This document shows positions 8,653 through 17,712 of a stretch of DNA of 64,000 bases, piece by piece (the stretch's first letter is position 1; each line of letters starts with the position of its first letter). A program made the translations under genes and the position numbers. This DNA comes from Victivallis vadensis. GTDB taxonomy: Bacteria > Verrucomicrobiota > Lentisphaeria > Victivallales > Victivallaceae. Where the stretch lies: positions 1-64,000 of the forward strand of contig NZ_QEKH01000006.1 of assembly GCF_003096415.1 (NCBI RefSeq), written 5' to 3'. The notes beneath the pieces were generated by a model. The model saw only the letters and a list, made by a program, of their open reading frames with translations, was not told the origin of the DNA and searched no databases.

Positions 8653-10872
8653 ATGGAACTCAAGACCGGCGAGTGGAATAAGGAAGTCAATGTACGGGAC
8701 TTCATCCAGCGCAATTACACGCCCTATGACGGCGATAAATCATTTCTGACTCCCGCTTCGGACCGGACCAGGGCCCTGTGGGAGAAGCTCTGCACCCTGA
8801 TGAAGATCGAGCGGGAACGCAAGGGTGTCTACGATATCGACGAAAAGACGATTTCGACCATCGACTCGCATGAGGCGGGCTATATCGACCGGGAGCTTGA
8901 GCAGATCGTCGGGCTCCAGACCGACGCCCCGCTGAAACGCGCGATCATGCCCTTCGGCGGCATCCGGCTGATCTACACCGAGCTGGACGCCTACGGCCGG
9001 AAGATGGACCCGGAGGTCGCAAATGTGTTCAAATACCGCAAGACCCACAACGACGGCGTATTCGACGTCTACACCGACGAGATGAAGGCGGCCCGCCACG
9101 CCGGCATCATGACCGGCCTGCCCGACGCCTACGGCCGCGGCCGCATCATCGGCGACTACCGCCGGGTGCCGCTCTACGGCGTGGACCGCCTGATCGCCGA
9201 AAAGCAGCGCGCCAAGAAGGAGATGGTCATCGACGTGATGGACTCCGACCACATCCGCAAGCGCGAGGAGATCGCCGAACAGATCAAGGCGCTCAAGGAA
9301 CTCAAGGCGATGGCCGCCAAATACGGCTTCGACATCTCCCGCCCGGCGGAAGACACCAAAGAGGCGATCCAGTGGCTCTATTTCGGCTATCTCGCGGCGG
9401 TCAAGGAGCAGAACGGCGCGGCGATGTCGATCGGCCGCATCTCGACCTTCCTCGACATCTACGCCGAAGCCGACCTCAGGAGCGGCAAGTACGCCGAAGA
9501 GCAGATTCAGGAGTTCGTGGACCACTTCATCATGAAGCTGCGGATCGTGCGTTTCCTGCGCACCCCGGCCTACGACGAGCTGTTCAGCGGCGATCCCACC
9601 TGGGTCACCGAATCGCTCGGCGGCATGTCGCTGGACGGCCGCCACATGGTCACTAAAATGAGCTACCGCTTCCTGCACACGCTGGTCAACCTCGGCCCCG
9701 CGCCGGAGCCGAACCTGACCGTGCTGTGGAGCGTCAAGCTGCCGGAAAACTTCAAGAAATTCTGCGCCGAAATCTCCATTCTGACCTCGTCGATCCAGTA
9801 TGAGAACGACGACCTGATGCGCGTGAAATTCGGCGATGACTACGGTATCGCCTGCTGCGTCTCCGCGATGCGGATCGGCAAGCAGATGCAGTTCTTCGGC
9901 GCGCGCTGCAACCTCGCGAAGGCGCTGCTCTACGCGATCAACGGCGGCCGCGACGTGAAATACGACAACATGCAGGTTGCTCCGGCGATTCCGCTGCTGG
10001 CCGGCGACGGCTATCTGAACTACGACGAGGTGATGCGGAACTTCGACGAGATCACCGACTGGCTCAGCAAACTCTACATCGACACGCTGAACATCATCCA
10101 CTACATGCACGACAAATACTGCTACGAGCGGATCGAAATGGCGCTGCACGACGAGGAAATCGTCCGCACAATGGCCGGCGGCATCGCCGGACTCTCGGTG
10201 CTGGCGGACAGCCTGTCGGCGATCAAGTACGCGAAAGTCCGGCCGGTGCTGAACGAAGCCGGGCTGGCGGTCGATTTCGTGACCGAAGGCGACTTCCCGA
10301 AGTACGGCAACAACGACGACCGCGTCGACCAGATCGCGGTGGAGATCGTGAAGAGCTTCGAGAAGAAGCTTTCCAGCCACTACGCCTACCGCAAGTCCAA
10401 ACCGACCATGTCGATCCTGACCATCACCTCAAATGTGATGTACGGCAAGAAGACCGCGTCGACCCCGGACGGGCGCAAGGCGGGCGAGCCCTTCGCCCCC
10501 GGCGCGAACCCGATGCACGGCCGCGATGTGAACGGCGCGGTCGCATCGCTGAAATCGGTCGCCAAACTGCCCTACGACTATGCGGAGGACGGCATCAGCT
10601 ACACCTTCAGCATCGTGCCCGATTCGCTCGGCAAAACCACGGCGGAAAAGCAGGCGAACCTGATTTCGCTGCTGGACGGCTACTTCACGGAGAACGGCCA
10701 TCACCTGAACGTGAACGTGCTCAAGCGCGAAACGCTGCTCGACGCGATGGACCACCCGGAAAAGTATCCGCAGCTGACCATCCGCGTCTCCGGCTACGCC
10801 GTGAACTTCATCAAGCTGACCCGCGAGCAGCAGCTCGACGTGGTCAACCGCACCTTCCACAGCAAGTTCTGA
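8653..10872 (+). CDS. pflB: Pyruvate formate-lyase (formate C-acetyltransferase)
   Basis: A glycyl-radical enzyme converting pyruvate and CoA to acetyl-CoA and formate, central to anaerobic sugar fermentation. It has 739 residues, close to the 760 of E. coli PflB. The paired active-site cysteines are in 'GIACCVSAM' (C401, C402), and the radical glycine is G714 in 'RVSGYAV', 25 residues from the end as in the family. The double cysteine favours true PFL over glycerol or choline lyase relatives. AGGAAGG precedes the ATG. The activase gene starts 7 bases after the stop, so the two are co-transcribed. Confidence 0.96.
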   Translation: MELKTGEWNKEVNVRDFIQRNYTPYDGDKSFLTPASDRTRALWEKLCTLMKIERERKGVYDIDEKTISTIDSHEAGYIDRELEQIVGLQTDAPLKRAIMPFGGIRLIYTELDAYGRKMDPEVANVFKYRKTHNDGVFDVYTDEMKAARHAGIMTGLPDAYGRGRIIGDYRRVPLYGVDRLIAEKQRAKKEMVIDVMDSDHIRKREEIAEQIKALKELKAMAAKYGFDISRPAEDTKEAIQWLYFGYLAAVKEQNGAAMSIGRISTFLDIYAEADLRSGKYAEEQIQEFVDHFIMKLRIVRFLRTPAYDELFSGDPTWVTESLGGMSLDGRHMVTKMSYRFLHTLVNLGPAPEPNLTVLWSVKLPENFKKFCAEISILTSSIQYENDDLMRVKFGDDYGIACCVSAMRIGKQMQFFGARCNLAKALLYAINGGRDVKYDNMQVAPAIPLLAGDGYLNYDEVMRNFDEITDWLSKLYIDTLNIIHYMHDKYCYERIEMALHDEEIVRTMAGGIAGLSVLADSLSAIKYAKVRPVLNEAGLAVDFVTEGDFPKYGNNDDRVDQIAVEIVKSFEKKLSSHYAYRKSKPTMSILTITSNVMYGKKTASTPDGRKAGEPFAPGANPMHGRDVNGAVASLKSVAKLPYDYAEDGISYTFSIVPDSLGKTTAEKQANLISLLDGYFTENGHHLNVNVLKRETLLDAMDHPEKYPQLTIRVSGYAVNFIKLTREQQLDVVNRTFHSKF

Positions 10873-10879
10873 GCGTGCG

Positions 10880-11593
10880 ATGGAAGGCGTGACCGGCAGG
10901 GTGCATTCGTTTGAGAGCTTCGGTACGCTGGACGGCCCGGGAGTGCGTTTCGTCGTATTCCTGCAGGGCTGTCCGCTGCGATGCCGCTACTGCCACAATC
11001 CCGACACCTGGGAATTGGGGGGCGGCATGGAGATCTCCTCCGCCGAAGTGGTCGGCAAAATCGAATCCTGCCGGAACTTCATCCGCTCCGGCGGCGTCAC
11101 GCTGTCGGGCGGAGAACCGCTGATGCAGCCGGAATTCGCCCGCGACATCCTCGAACGGTGCGCGCGGGCCGGTTTCCACACCGCGCTCGACACCGCCGGT
11201 TCCGTCCCCTTGGAACGCTCCCGGCCGGTCATCGACCGGGCGGATCTGCTTTTGCTCGACATCAAGGCGCTCAATCCGGCCCTCTGCCGCGAATTGACCG
11301 GCCGCGACAACCGCAACACCCTTGCCACACTGGATTATTGCGAAGAGACCGCCAGGCCGGTCTGGATCCGGCACGTGCTGGTGCCGGGCTTCACCCTGCT
11401 CCGCGAACGGCTCGAAGAGCTGGCCGCATTCCTGAAGCCCTACCGCTGCATCCGGCGGATCGACCTGCTGCCCTACCACAAGCTCGGCGCCTACAAGTGG
11501 GAGCAGCTCCGCCTGACCGATACGCTCCGGGACGTCCCGGAACCCTCCCAGGCGGAAATTCAAATGGCCGAAGCACTCTTCGGTCTCAACTGA
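10880..11593 (+). CDS. pflA: Pyruvate formate-lyase activating enzyme (radical SAM)
   Basis: A radical SAM activase that generates the glycyl radical on PflB using S-adenosylmethionine and a [4Fe-4S] cluster. It has 237 residues. 'GPGVRFVVFLQGCPLRCRYCHNP' contains the CxxxCxxC cluster motif near residues 30-37, and 'GGVTLSGGEPLMQPEF' is the SAM-binding glycine motif. The length matches PflA rather than longer activases with extra ferredoxin domains. It is tightly coupled to pflB. Element E1 begins directly after its stop codon. Confidence 0.95.
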   Translation: MEGVTGRVHSFESFGTLDGPGVRFVVFLQGCPLRCRYCHNPDTWELGGGMEISSAEVVGKIESCRNFIRSGGVTLSGGEPLMQPEFARDILERCARAGFHTALDTAGSVPLERSRPVIDRADLLLLDIKALNPALCRELTGRDNRNTLATLDYCEETARPVWIRHVLVPGFTLLRERLEELAAFLKPYRCIRRIDLLPYHKLGAYKWEQLRLTDTLRDVPEPSQAEIQMAEALFGLN

Positions 11594-11606
11594 TACCGCC
11601 TCCGCC

Positions 11607-12441
11607 CCGGGATTTCGCCCTTTGGGCGACCAAGGCGCTTCGCCCTTGGAACCAGACCGGCAAGGTGCCGGTGCCGAATACTTGAGATCCGGGAAAGGCG
11701 TTTCGCCTTTCCCTCCGGGTGGGGGAGCTCTGATGGAGACAGGCATGGTTGTACAGGAGCGGCACACCGCTCCGGTCGGCGACCGCGTCGGCTTTTTTGC
11801 CCGGAATGACGAGTACGGCGAAGCCGCACGGAGGAGTGGAGGGAGGGGCCCCCGAAAAGTACCCGCAGCTTTTGGGCAAAGCCCAAAAGTCCCGAGGCCC
11901 GTGGCCGAAGGGAGGCAACTTTTTGGGGAAGAGGGCACTCCCTGCGCCTGCTGCCGCCGGAGGTCACGCTCGGAACCTCCAGATGCTGACCGGGAAATAG
12001 AAAGATACCCTGATGGAAGCTGATAAGAATTTATCTGCCGATATACGCAAAGCGAGGTCAGGCAACAATGCAATTGTCATATCACAGACAAGCATATCTT
12101 TGAGTACGAGCCTTACTGAACCTTGCCTGCATGATAGAGACAGGCAGAGTTCAGCCTCCATGAGTGTAACTTCACATCATCCGGTCAGCATCTGGAGGTT
12201 CCGAGCGTGACCTCCGGCGGCAGCAGGCGCAGGGAGTGCCCGGCGTCGGCAAAAAAGCCGACGCGGTCGCCGACCGGAGCGGTGTGCCGCTCCTGTACCC
12301 GCTTGCCTGTCCACAGTAGAGCCTCCCCCACCCGGAGGGAAAGGCGAAACGCCTTTCCCGGATCTCAAGTATTCGGCACCGGCACCTTGCCGGTCGGGTT
12401 CCAAGGGCGAAGCGCCTTGGTCGCCGAAGGCGAAATCCCGG
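11607..12441. repeat. Element E1: long inverted-repeat hairpin element, copy 1 (with E4)
   Basis: A non-coding element between the convergent ends of pflA and the GH106-like gene. Its outer 13 bases are perfect inverted repeats (CCGGGATTTCGCC at 11607, complement ending 12441). Arms of about 250 bases are inverted copies of each other and consist of small hairpins, for example GGGAAAGGCG-TTT-CGCCTTTCCC (11691-11713) and CGTCGGC-AAAAAA-GCCGACG (12244-12263). A core at about 12004-12180 is about 88% identical by eye to that of E4. The left arm carries an extra block of about 131 bases (11802-11932). Open frames inside it are by-products of the repeats. It could be a structured RNA, a bidirectional terminator region or a non-autonomous mobile element. 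Confidence 0.8.
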
Positions 12442-12453
12442 CAGCGATGAAGA

Positions 12454-15400
12454 TTAATGCTTCAACAGTTTGGGAGCGGTGATGATGCCGAATGGCTGCA
12501 CCTGATATTCATAACTGAACATATCGCCTTCAGTGCGCCACGCCCCCGGTCCCATCCAATTCATCCGGAAGGCAAGGTGCAACGCTCCGGCGCTGTTCAC
12601 CCGGCTGCCGTACAAGGTCAGGTCGAGCCGATGCTCTCCGGCTTCCACTTTGCCGAGCGCACACTGGAACGGGGCGAACGCCAGATCGCCGGCCGGCTTG
12701 CCGTCCAGCGCCGCACTGACCAGCGTGCCGCGATAGGCGGCGAACGGCACTTCGCGCGCCGCATTCGGGCAGGTCATCCCTGTCGGCGTATTGGTCACGC
12801 GCGACGGCAGCCGCAGGTCGAGCTCCTGCGCTTCTTTGAGGTTGAAACGGCAGTGGTAGGTGATATTGCCGCCATAGAACGGCAGCCCCTGTCGGGTCGC
12901 ATCACCCCAATAAAGCTCCCGGACCGGAGCGGTAAGCCGGGCGGAATCGCCGCGCAGCTCCACGCCAAAGTCGCCGAGCAGGAAGCACTTCTCCACGTTG
13001 CCGGAGTTGGAGTACGCGATTTTGACCAGCAGCTCGTGTTCTCCCGGTTCGATCGCGGGCAGCATCGTGGTGCGCAGCGATTCGTCGGTCCACCAGCCGC
13101 ACTCCTCGAATTCAACCGGACGGCCGTCGAGGAAGAGTTCGGCGCGTTCCGGCTCCTCCATCGCAAAGAGCGGATTTTCGACCTTCACCAGCGAATCGAA
13201 ACGGTAGGAAAGTTCCAGCGTCGCCAGCTTCCGGTAATCCTTGCCGTAGACCCACGGCTGCACGATATGGCCGCCGCGCTCGCGCAGGCCGAGCCGTTCG
13301 CGAACCTGATTGTCCAACCGCAGGATCTCCTCCGGCCCCTGCCATCCGGCATCCCCTTCCAGCCGCCATTTCGGCATATCGAGCACCAGCACGTTCGGTT
13401 CGTCCAGCGAAACCGGCATCGTGCCGGAGAGCCGCCCGACCGTCGCCGCTTCCACCGCCCGGTCGCCGAGCAGCGGCTGCGCGATCTTTCCGCCGCGGCT
13501 CTCCTCCGCCGCGGTCAGGCGCACCAGCAGATGGCCGTGCGGATAGAAACAGAAATCGAAAACCGTCCAGCCGTTCTCGTGCCGCGCTTCGACCGGAGTG
13601 ATCGCGCCGGTCTGCGTATCGAGGTATTCCACCTGGAAGCCGCCGCGCACTTTGACCAGCGTCTCATGCCCCTCGCCCAGCCGTTCGGTGTTCGCCAGAA
13701 AGAGGTAGCGATACGGACCGTCGTTGCGCATCTGACTGACCAGCGTGGCCAGCGGGTAACCGTCCGCCTTTTTCACCACCTCAAGTTCCCGGACGCTTTC
13801 CAGCGCGCCGAGCAGCGCGGTGCGCGTGAACGGAATCGCCTCGCACTTCCGCGCGACCTGCGCGGGCCGTTCGGACTCCTGCGCATCGCACAGCGTCGCC
13901 ACATCCCCGGCGAAGATCACCCGGCCGCCCGCCGCCCGGAACTTCTCCAGCCGGTCCAGCGTGGAGCCGCGCAGCGTGACGGTCGGCGGCACCACGACCA
14001 CGTCATACCCCATCTCGCCGACGATGAAACTCTTGCCGAGCTGGACCGGGCTCTGCCCCGGCAGCAGCGACTCGGAAATGAAATCGAAGTCGACCAGGCC
14101 GCGCAGCAGCCAGCTGACCGTGTTTTCAAAAGCCTCCTCCGCCTGTTCGCGGCGGGCGGCGGTCCGGTCCTGCGGCCCGTAGACCAGCCAGAAAGATTCG
14201 ATCGGATGGATCACGCCGACCCGGACCCGCGCCCTGCCGCGCGTCATCGCCGCATTCACCCGCGCGAAGTGGTCCGCGATCAGCCGGTACTTATCGTGCC
14301 ACGGCGACTGGTAACTGATCGAAGCCGGATAATCCCGCTTCGCCTCGCCCGCCATCGACACCCACGCCAGATGCGGCACCCGGACGGTCACGCCCAGCGC
14401 CGCCTGCCAATCCCCATGCCCCTTGTGGCCCATGAAATTGAAATCCCAGTCGGTCACGCCGTCGAGTTCGGAGAGCACCCCGCCCCGGCCGTACTGATGC
14501 GACGCGCTGGCCGCCTGCTTCGCGGTGGTGAACTCCATCCAGTCGCAGAGCATGTCGATGCCGGGGAGCTGGAAGGAGCGGTAGCTGCGCATCGCTTCGC
14601 CGAGCGCATGGGTCTGCGACTCCAGCGTCGGCTCCTCCATCATGTGCCCGGAGAAGCGGATGCCGTGCTCCTCGCACCAGCCGCCGATCGTATCGGCGAA
14701 CGCGGAGCTGAACCGCTCCGCGACGTGGTCGTGATACCGGTAGCGCGCCAGGGAATACTTTCCGCCGGGCAGCTCCCAGATCACCTCCGGGAAGGTCTCG
14801 AAGAAGTCGGCGTCATAAGCGGCGCGGTAGGTTTCCGGCAGGTCGTCGGTGAAGGGCATGCGCACATCGCGTTTCTCCCGTGCGAACTTCAGCACCGTCT
14901 TGCGGGTGAACTGCGGCTCGTCGGTGAAGATCGCCGGGATGGTCTTGTTGAACTCGTCGCCGACACTCTTGAAATAGGCTTCGTAGGTCACGTCCACGAA
15001 TTTCCGGATCGCCGCCGGATTCAGGGTGTCGACATAGGCCTGGTCGTTGAACCACGGATCGGAGGTTTCGACCATCCGGTAGGCGTAGAACTTCTCCGCA
15101 CCCTCCTCCGCCGGTTCATCCGCGCCGATCCGCTTGTAGGAGTCCAGTGCGCCGTCCGCGTCGAGCCGGATCGAGTAGCAGGCCAGCAGCTTGCCGGAGT
15201 CGTCGTTGGCGGCGTCCGGCGCTTCCGTCCGTTTTTCGGAGGTCAGCAGCAGATAGCGCGCCCGGAATTCCGGCTCCTTCGTGACCAGCCCGCCCGCTGC
15301 GCCGGAGGGCCAGCGGTCCTCGTCGTAGAGCCACGCCAGCATCTCCTCGGATTTCGCGGTTTCCACACACTCGCGCACCCGCGCCATGAATTCGGGCGAG

Positions 15401-15606
15401 AGGTAGGGGGTGCCGAGTCCGGTGCGGGCGTGCATGTGAAAGCCGCCCATCCCCATCTTTTTGAAATTCAGGATCTGCCGTTTCAGCTGATCCGGTTTCA
15501 ACTCGCAATTCCACGCCCAGAACGGGGTTTCCCGGTAGAGCGCTTTCGGATCGGCAAAGATCGATTCGAACGACTTCGACTGTTCATCCGCATACAGATT
15601 TTTCAT
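12454..15606 (-). CDS. GH106-like glycoside hydrolase (alpha-L-rhamnosidase-type family)
   Basis: A 1050-residue protein. The N-terminal text 'ETPFWAWNCELKPDQLKRQI', 'GMGGFHMHARTGLGTPYLS' and 'AWLYDEDRWPSGAAGG' is typical of GH106 and the related 'glycosyl hydrolases related' group, which have a TIM-barrel core. A Rossmann-like region ('DVVVVPPTVTLRGSTLDRL') and C-terminal beta-sandwich, galactose-binding-like regions follow (about 770-1045). No signal peptide is seen, so it is probably cytoplasmic. AAGGGAGA precedes the ATG at 15606. It is divergent from an AraC regulator that likely controls it. Rhamnosidase activity is inferred from family resemblance only. Confidence 0.75.
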   Translation of the reverse strand: MKNLYADEQSKSFESIFADPKALYRETPFWAWNCELKPDQLKRQILNFKKMGMGGFHMHARTGLGTPYLSPEFMARVRECVETAKSEEMLAWLYDEDRWPSGAAGGLVTKEPEFRARYLLLTSEKRTEAPDAANDDSGKLLACYSIRLDADGALDSYKRIGADEPAEEGAEKFYAYRMVETSDPWFNDQAYVDTLNPAAIRKFVDVTYEAYFKSVGDEFNKTIPAIFTDEPQFTRKTVLKFAREKRDVRMPFTDDLPETYRAAYDADFFETFPEVIWELPGGKYSLARYRYHDHVAERFSSAFADTIGGWCEEHGIRFSGHMMEEPTLESQTHALGEAMRSYRSFQLPGIDMLCDWMEFTTAKQAASASHQYGRGGVLSELDGVTDWDFNFMGHKGHGDWQAALGVTVRVPHLAWVSMAGEAKRDYPASISYQSPWHDKYRLIADHFARVNAAMTRGRARVRVGVIHPIESFWLVYGPQDRTAARREQAEEAFENTVSWLLRGLVDFDFISESLLPGQSPVQLGKSFIVGEMGYDVVVVPPTVTLRGSTLDRLEKFRAAGGRVIFAGDVATLCDAQESERPAQVARKCEAIPFTRTALLGALESVRELEVVKKADGYPLATLVSQMRNDGPYRYLFLANTERLGEGHETLVKVRGGFQVEYLDTQTGAITPVEARHENGWTVFDFCFYPHGHLLVRLTAAEESRGGKIAQPLLGDRAVEAATVGRLSGTMPVSLDEPNVLVLDMPKWRLEGDAGWQGPEEILRLDNQVRERLGLRERGGHIVQPWVYGKDYRKLATLELSYRFDSLVKVENPLFAMEEPERAELFLDGRPVEFEECGWWTDESLRTTMLPAIEPGEHELLVKIAYSNSGNVEKCFLLGDFGVELRGDSARLTAPVRELYWGDATRQGLPFYGGNITYHCRFNLKEAQELDLRLPSRVTNTPTGMTCPNAAREVPFAAYRGTLVSAALDGKPAGDLAFAPFQCALGKVEAGEHRLDLTLYGSRVNSAGALHLAFRMNWMGPGAWRTEGDMFSYEYQVQPFGIITAPKLLKH

Positions 15607-15681
15607 GGCGTCTCCCTTATGATTTTTTTACGGAATGGCAATTACTTTCTTTCAATATATAGGAACTGCGCCGATTATCCT

Positions 15682-15702
15682 TGATTTTCTGAAATAAAAT
15701 CA
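15682..15702. promoter_or_regulatory. Inverted repeat in the GH106/AraC intergenic region
   Basis: TGATTTT and AAAATCA form a perfect 7-base inverted repeat with a 7-base spacer, midway between the divergent hydrolase and AraC genes. It is a reasonable candidate for an AraC-family binding site; position and symmetry are the only evidence. Confidence 0.35.
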
Positions 15703-15765
15703 GCATTATCTGTCACAAATCCAGATTTTCTCTTTCTTATTCGACATTCTGTGCTATATTTCGGC

Positions 15766-16662
15766 ATGGCAAATCTGGAAAACAAACTGACGTGGCAGAA
15801 CTTCGGCTTTGAAGTCCGCTACCACGTGCACGACCGGGAATACGGCATCCGCGACCGCCACGCCCACGACGGCTTCTACGAGCTGGTCGTGGTGCGCAGC
15901 GGCTCCGCCACCCACGTCCACGACGGAGTCAAAAGCCATATCGAGAGCGGCGACGTCTACCTGATCCCGCCGGGGGAGCCGCACTACTACGCCAACGCCC
16001 GGCAGCTCGGCATCTACAACGTGCTGTTCACGGGGGACTTCTTCGCGGGGCTGCTCGCGGAATTTCCCGGAGCGCCCGACATCGAAGCCTATCTGGGGCT
16101 CTCGGGCGGCGCGCTGCCGGAGGGACACCGGGCCGATGTGCGGCGCTTCGACCCGGAGCTGTTTTTCCGGATCACCGCGCTGCTGGATGAGATTGTAGAG
16201 GAGGAGACGCAAGAACTTTCCGGCGCGCGGCTGATGATCCTCAGCAATGCGCTGAAAATCCTGACGCTGATCTGCCGCCACGCCCGCAAATCCGCCGAAC
16301 GCAACATCGGCAGCGCCGGCTACCGGATCGCCTCGCTGGTCAAAACCCTGGAAGCCGACTTCGCCGGGGAGTGGAGCCTGCGGCGCATGGCCGAACACAC
16401 CGGATTTTCCGTCGCCTGCTTCCGGCGGCAGTTCCGGCGGATCATCGGCGAACCGCCGGTGGCGTGGCTGCTCTCGCTCCGCCTCGAAAAAGCGGCGATG
16501 ATGTTGCAGACCGGCGACGGCTCCATCGCCGAAACCGCCGAAGCGTGCGGTTTCCCCGACAGCAACTATTTCACGCGGATGTTCCACCGCAGATTCGGCG
16601 CCACGCCCCGCGCCTACCGCCTCGGCCTCCGGCGCCGAACCGGCGGCGCCGACGTAGTCTGA
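15766..16662 (+). CDS. AraC-family transcriptional regulator
   Basis: A 298-residue regulator. The N-terminal cupin (about 10-140, 'RDRHAHDGFYELVVVRSG' and 'SGDVYLIPPGEPHYY') binds the inducer. Two helix-turn-helix motifs follow in the C-terminal 100 residues ('WSLRRMAEHTGFSVACFRRQF' region and 'ETAEACGFPDSNYFTRMFHRRF'). It probably controls the divergent GH106-like gene. The ATG at 15766 is preferred to the GTG at 15751. No Shine-Dalgarno sequence is visible and a TATATT box (15755-15760) ends 5 bases before the ATG, which would give a leaderless message. Confidence 0.88.
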   Translation: MANLENKLTWQNFGFEVRYHVHDREYGIRDRHAHDGFYELVVVRSGSATHVHDGVKSHIESGDVYLIPPGEPHYYANARQLGIYNVLFTGDFFAGLLAEFPGAPDIEAYLGLSGGALPEGHRADVRRFDPELFFRITALLDEIVEEETQELSGARLMILSNALKILTLICRHARKSAERNIGSAGYRIASLVKTLEADFAGEWSLRRMAEHTGFSVACFRRQFRRIIGEPPVAWLLSLRLEKAAMMLQTGDGSIAETAEACGFPDSNYFTRMFHRRFGATPRAYRLGLRRRTGGADVV

Positions 16663-16735
16663 CTTGAAGCAAAAACAGTGAAAGATAAGATTCGGCTTCG
16701 ATCAGTAACATCCCGGGGTGGAGTTTCGTTGATCA

Positions 16736-17098
16736 AGCCAATAAACTGATAGACACAGCCCAAAGCGAGTCGTGTAAAAAAAGCCTGCCGTTGTAAATCC
16801 GTCCGCCCTGTCGGGCGGCAGACCTTGTGCGCTGCGCGGCCTGATTTGCAATCGCATCTCCGGCAGCCGGGCGCTACGCGCACAAAGTGTCTTCGACGAC
16901 AAGGGCACTTCGTCCTTTGACCCCGATCGGGTAGCCTCCGGTGGCAAGTACTGCCGATAGAGCCAATAAACTCATAGATAATAACCCCGGTTTTGAGATT
17001 TTTGCGCAGTAAAAAGCTCGAAACCGCACCCGGCGCCGGCCCCTTGCCAGTCGGGGGGGACCGGGAGGTGAAGCGCCCCCGGCCGCCGGAGGCATGCA
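16736..17098 (+). repeat. Element E2: hairpin repeat, family B
   Basis: A non-coding element between the convergent araC-type gene and mntP. Blocks shared with E3 and with the reverse of E5 are, in order: a GC-rich hairpin, 'GCAGACC', a long stem (TTGTGCGC...GCGCACAA) enclosing 'GCCTGATTT', a GTCT-CGACG block, a GG(G)CA-hairpin, an 'AGATAATAACCCC' block and the terminal CCGCCGGAGGCA. A short direct repeat (AGCCAATAAACT) occurs at about 16736 and 16960. It is more diverged than E3 or E5, and some stems are imperfect. Confidence 0.7.
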
Positions 17099-17099
17099 G

Positions 17100-17705
17100 T
17101 TACCACGGCAGGAGTTCCAGGTGTTCCAGCAGGATTTTAACGCCGATCAGGATGATTGCGCTGCCGCCGACGATCATCATCACCCGTTCGCCCGCCAGCA
17201 TTCCGATCCGGGTGCCGAGCAGCACTCCCGCAATTGAAGCCGCCGCCGTAACCACTCCCATCGCCAGCGCCGGCAGCCAGATGCCGGTTCCGGCAAAGGC
17301 CAGCCCTGCCCCGACCGCCAGCGCATCCAGGCTGGTCGCGACCGCCGGAACCACCAGCGCCTTCGGTGCGAAGAAGTCCGGCGGGCAGTTCAGACACGGA
17401 GAACCGTCCCCGTTCTTTTCCGGCTCTTTTTCGGCAATCGCCTCATAGATCATCTTGCCGCCCACCAGCCCGAGCAGGACAAAGGCAAGCCAGTGATCCA
17501 CCGACGCGACCACTGACTGAAGCATCGTGGCCGCGAAGAAACCGATCACCGGCATAATAATCTGGAATCCGCCGAAAAAAAGAGCCGCCCACGCGGCATT
17601 GCGCAGGCGGCGTCCGGTGCGGTCGCACAATGCGCCGCCGATGGAAACGGCGAGCGCATCGATCGACACGCTCACCGCGATCAGCAGAACTTCGACAACG
17701 GACAT
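17100..17705 (-). CDS. mntP: Putative manganese efflux pump MntP
   Basis: A 201-residue inner-membrane protein with six hydrophobic segments. Both halves carry the diagnostic acidic motif of the family: 'VSVSIDALAVSIG' near residue 14 and 'ATSLDALAVGAGL' near 122, whose aspartates are implicated in Mn(II) export. A Cys-Pro rich loop ('CLNCPPDF') lies between the halves. AGGAG precedes the ATG. It starts 7 bases after argF, so it is probably transcribed with argD-argF. No Mn-responsive yybP-ykoY riboswitch can precede it because of that coupling. Confidence 0.9.
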   Translation of the reverse strand: MSVVEVLLIAVSVSIDALAVSIGGALCDRTGRRLRNAAWAALFFGGFQIIMPVIGFFAATMLQSVVASVDHWLAFVLLGLVGGKMIYEAIAEKEPEKNGDGSPCLNCPPDFFAPKALVVPAVATSLDALAVGAGLAFAGTGIWLPALAMGVVTAAASIAGVLLGTRIGMLAGERVMMIVGGSAIILIGVKILLEHLELLPW

Positions 17706-17712
17706 GATGCTC

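Noticed and set aside
8366-8749. A 127-codon frame upstream of and overlapping pflB.
   Set aside because: No ribosome-binding site or family resemblance; pflB in the other frame is certain from its start motif on.
11607-12441. CRISPR array or insertion sequence as an explanation of the repeats in E1 and E4.
   Set aside because: There are no regularly spaced identical repeats with unique spacers, no cas genes, no transposase, and no obvious target-site duplication at the element ends.
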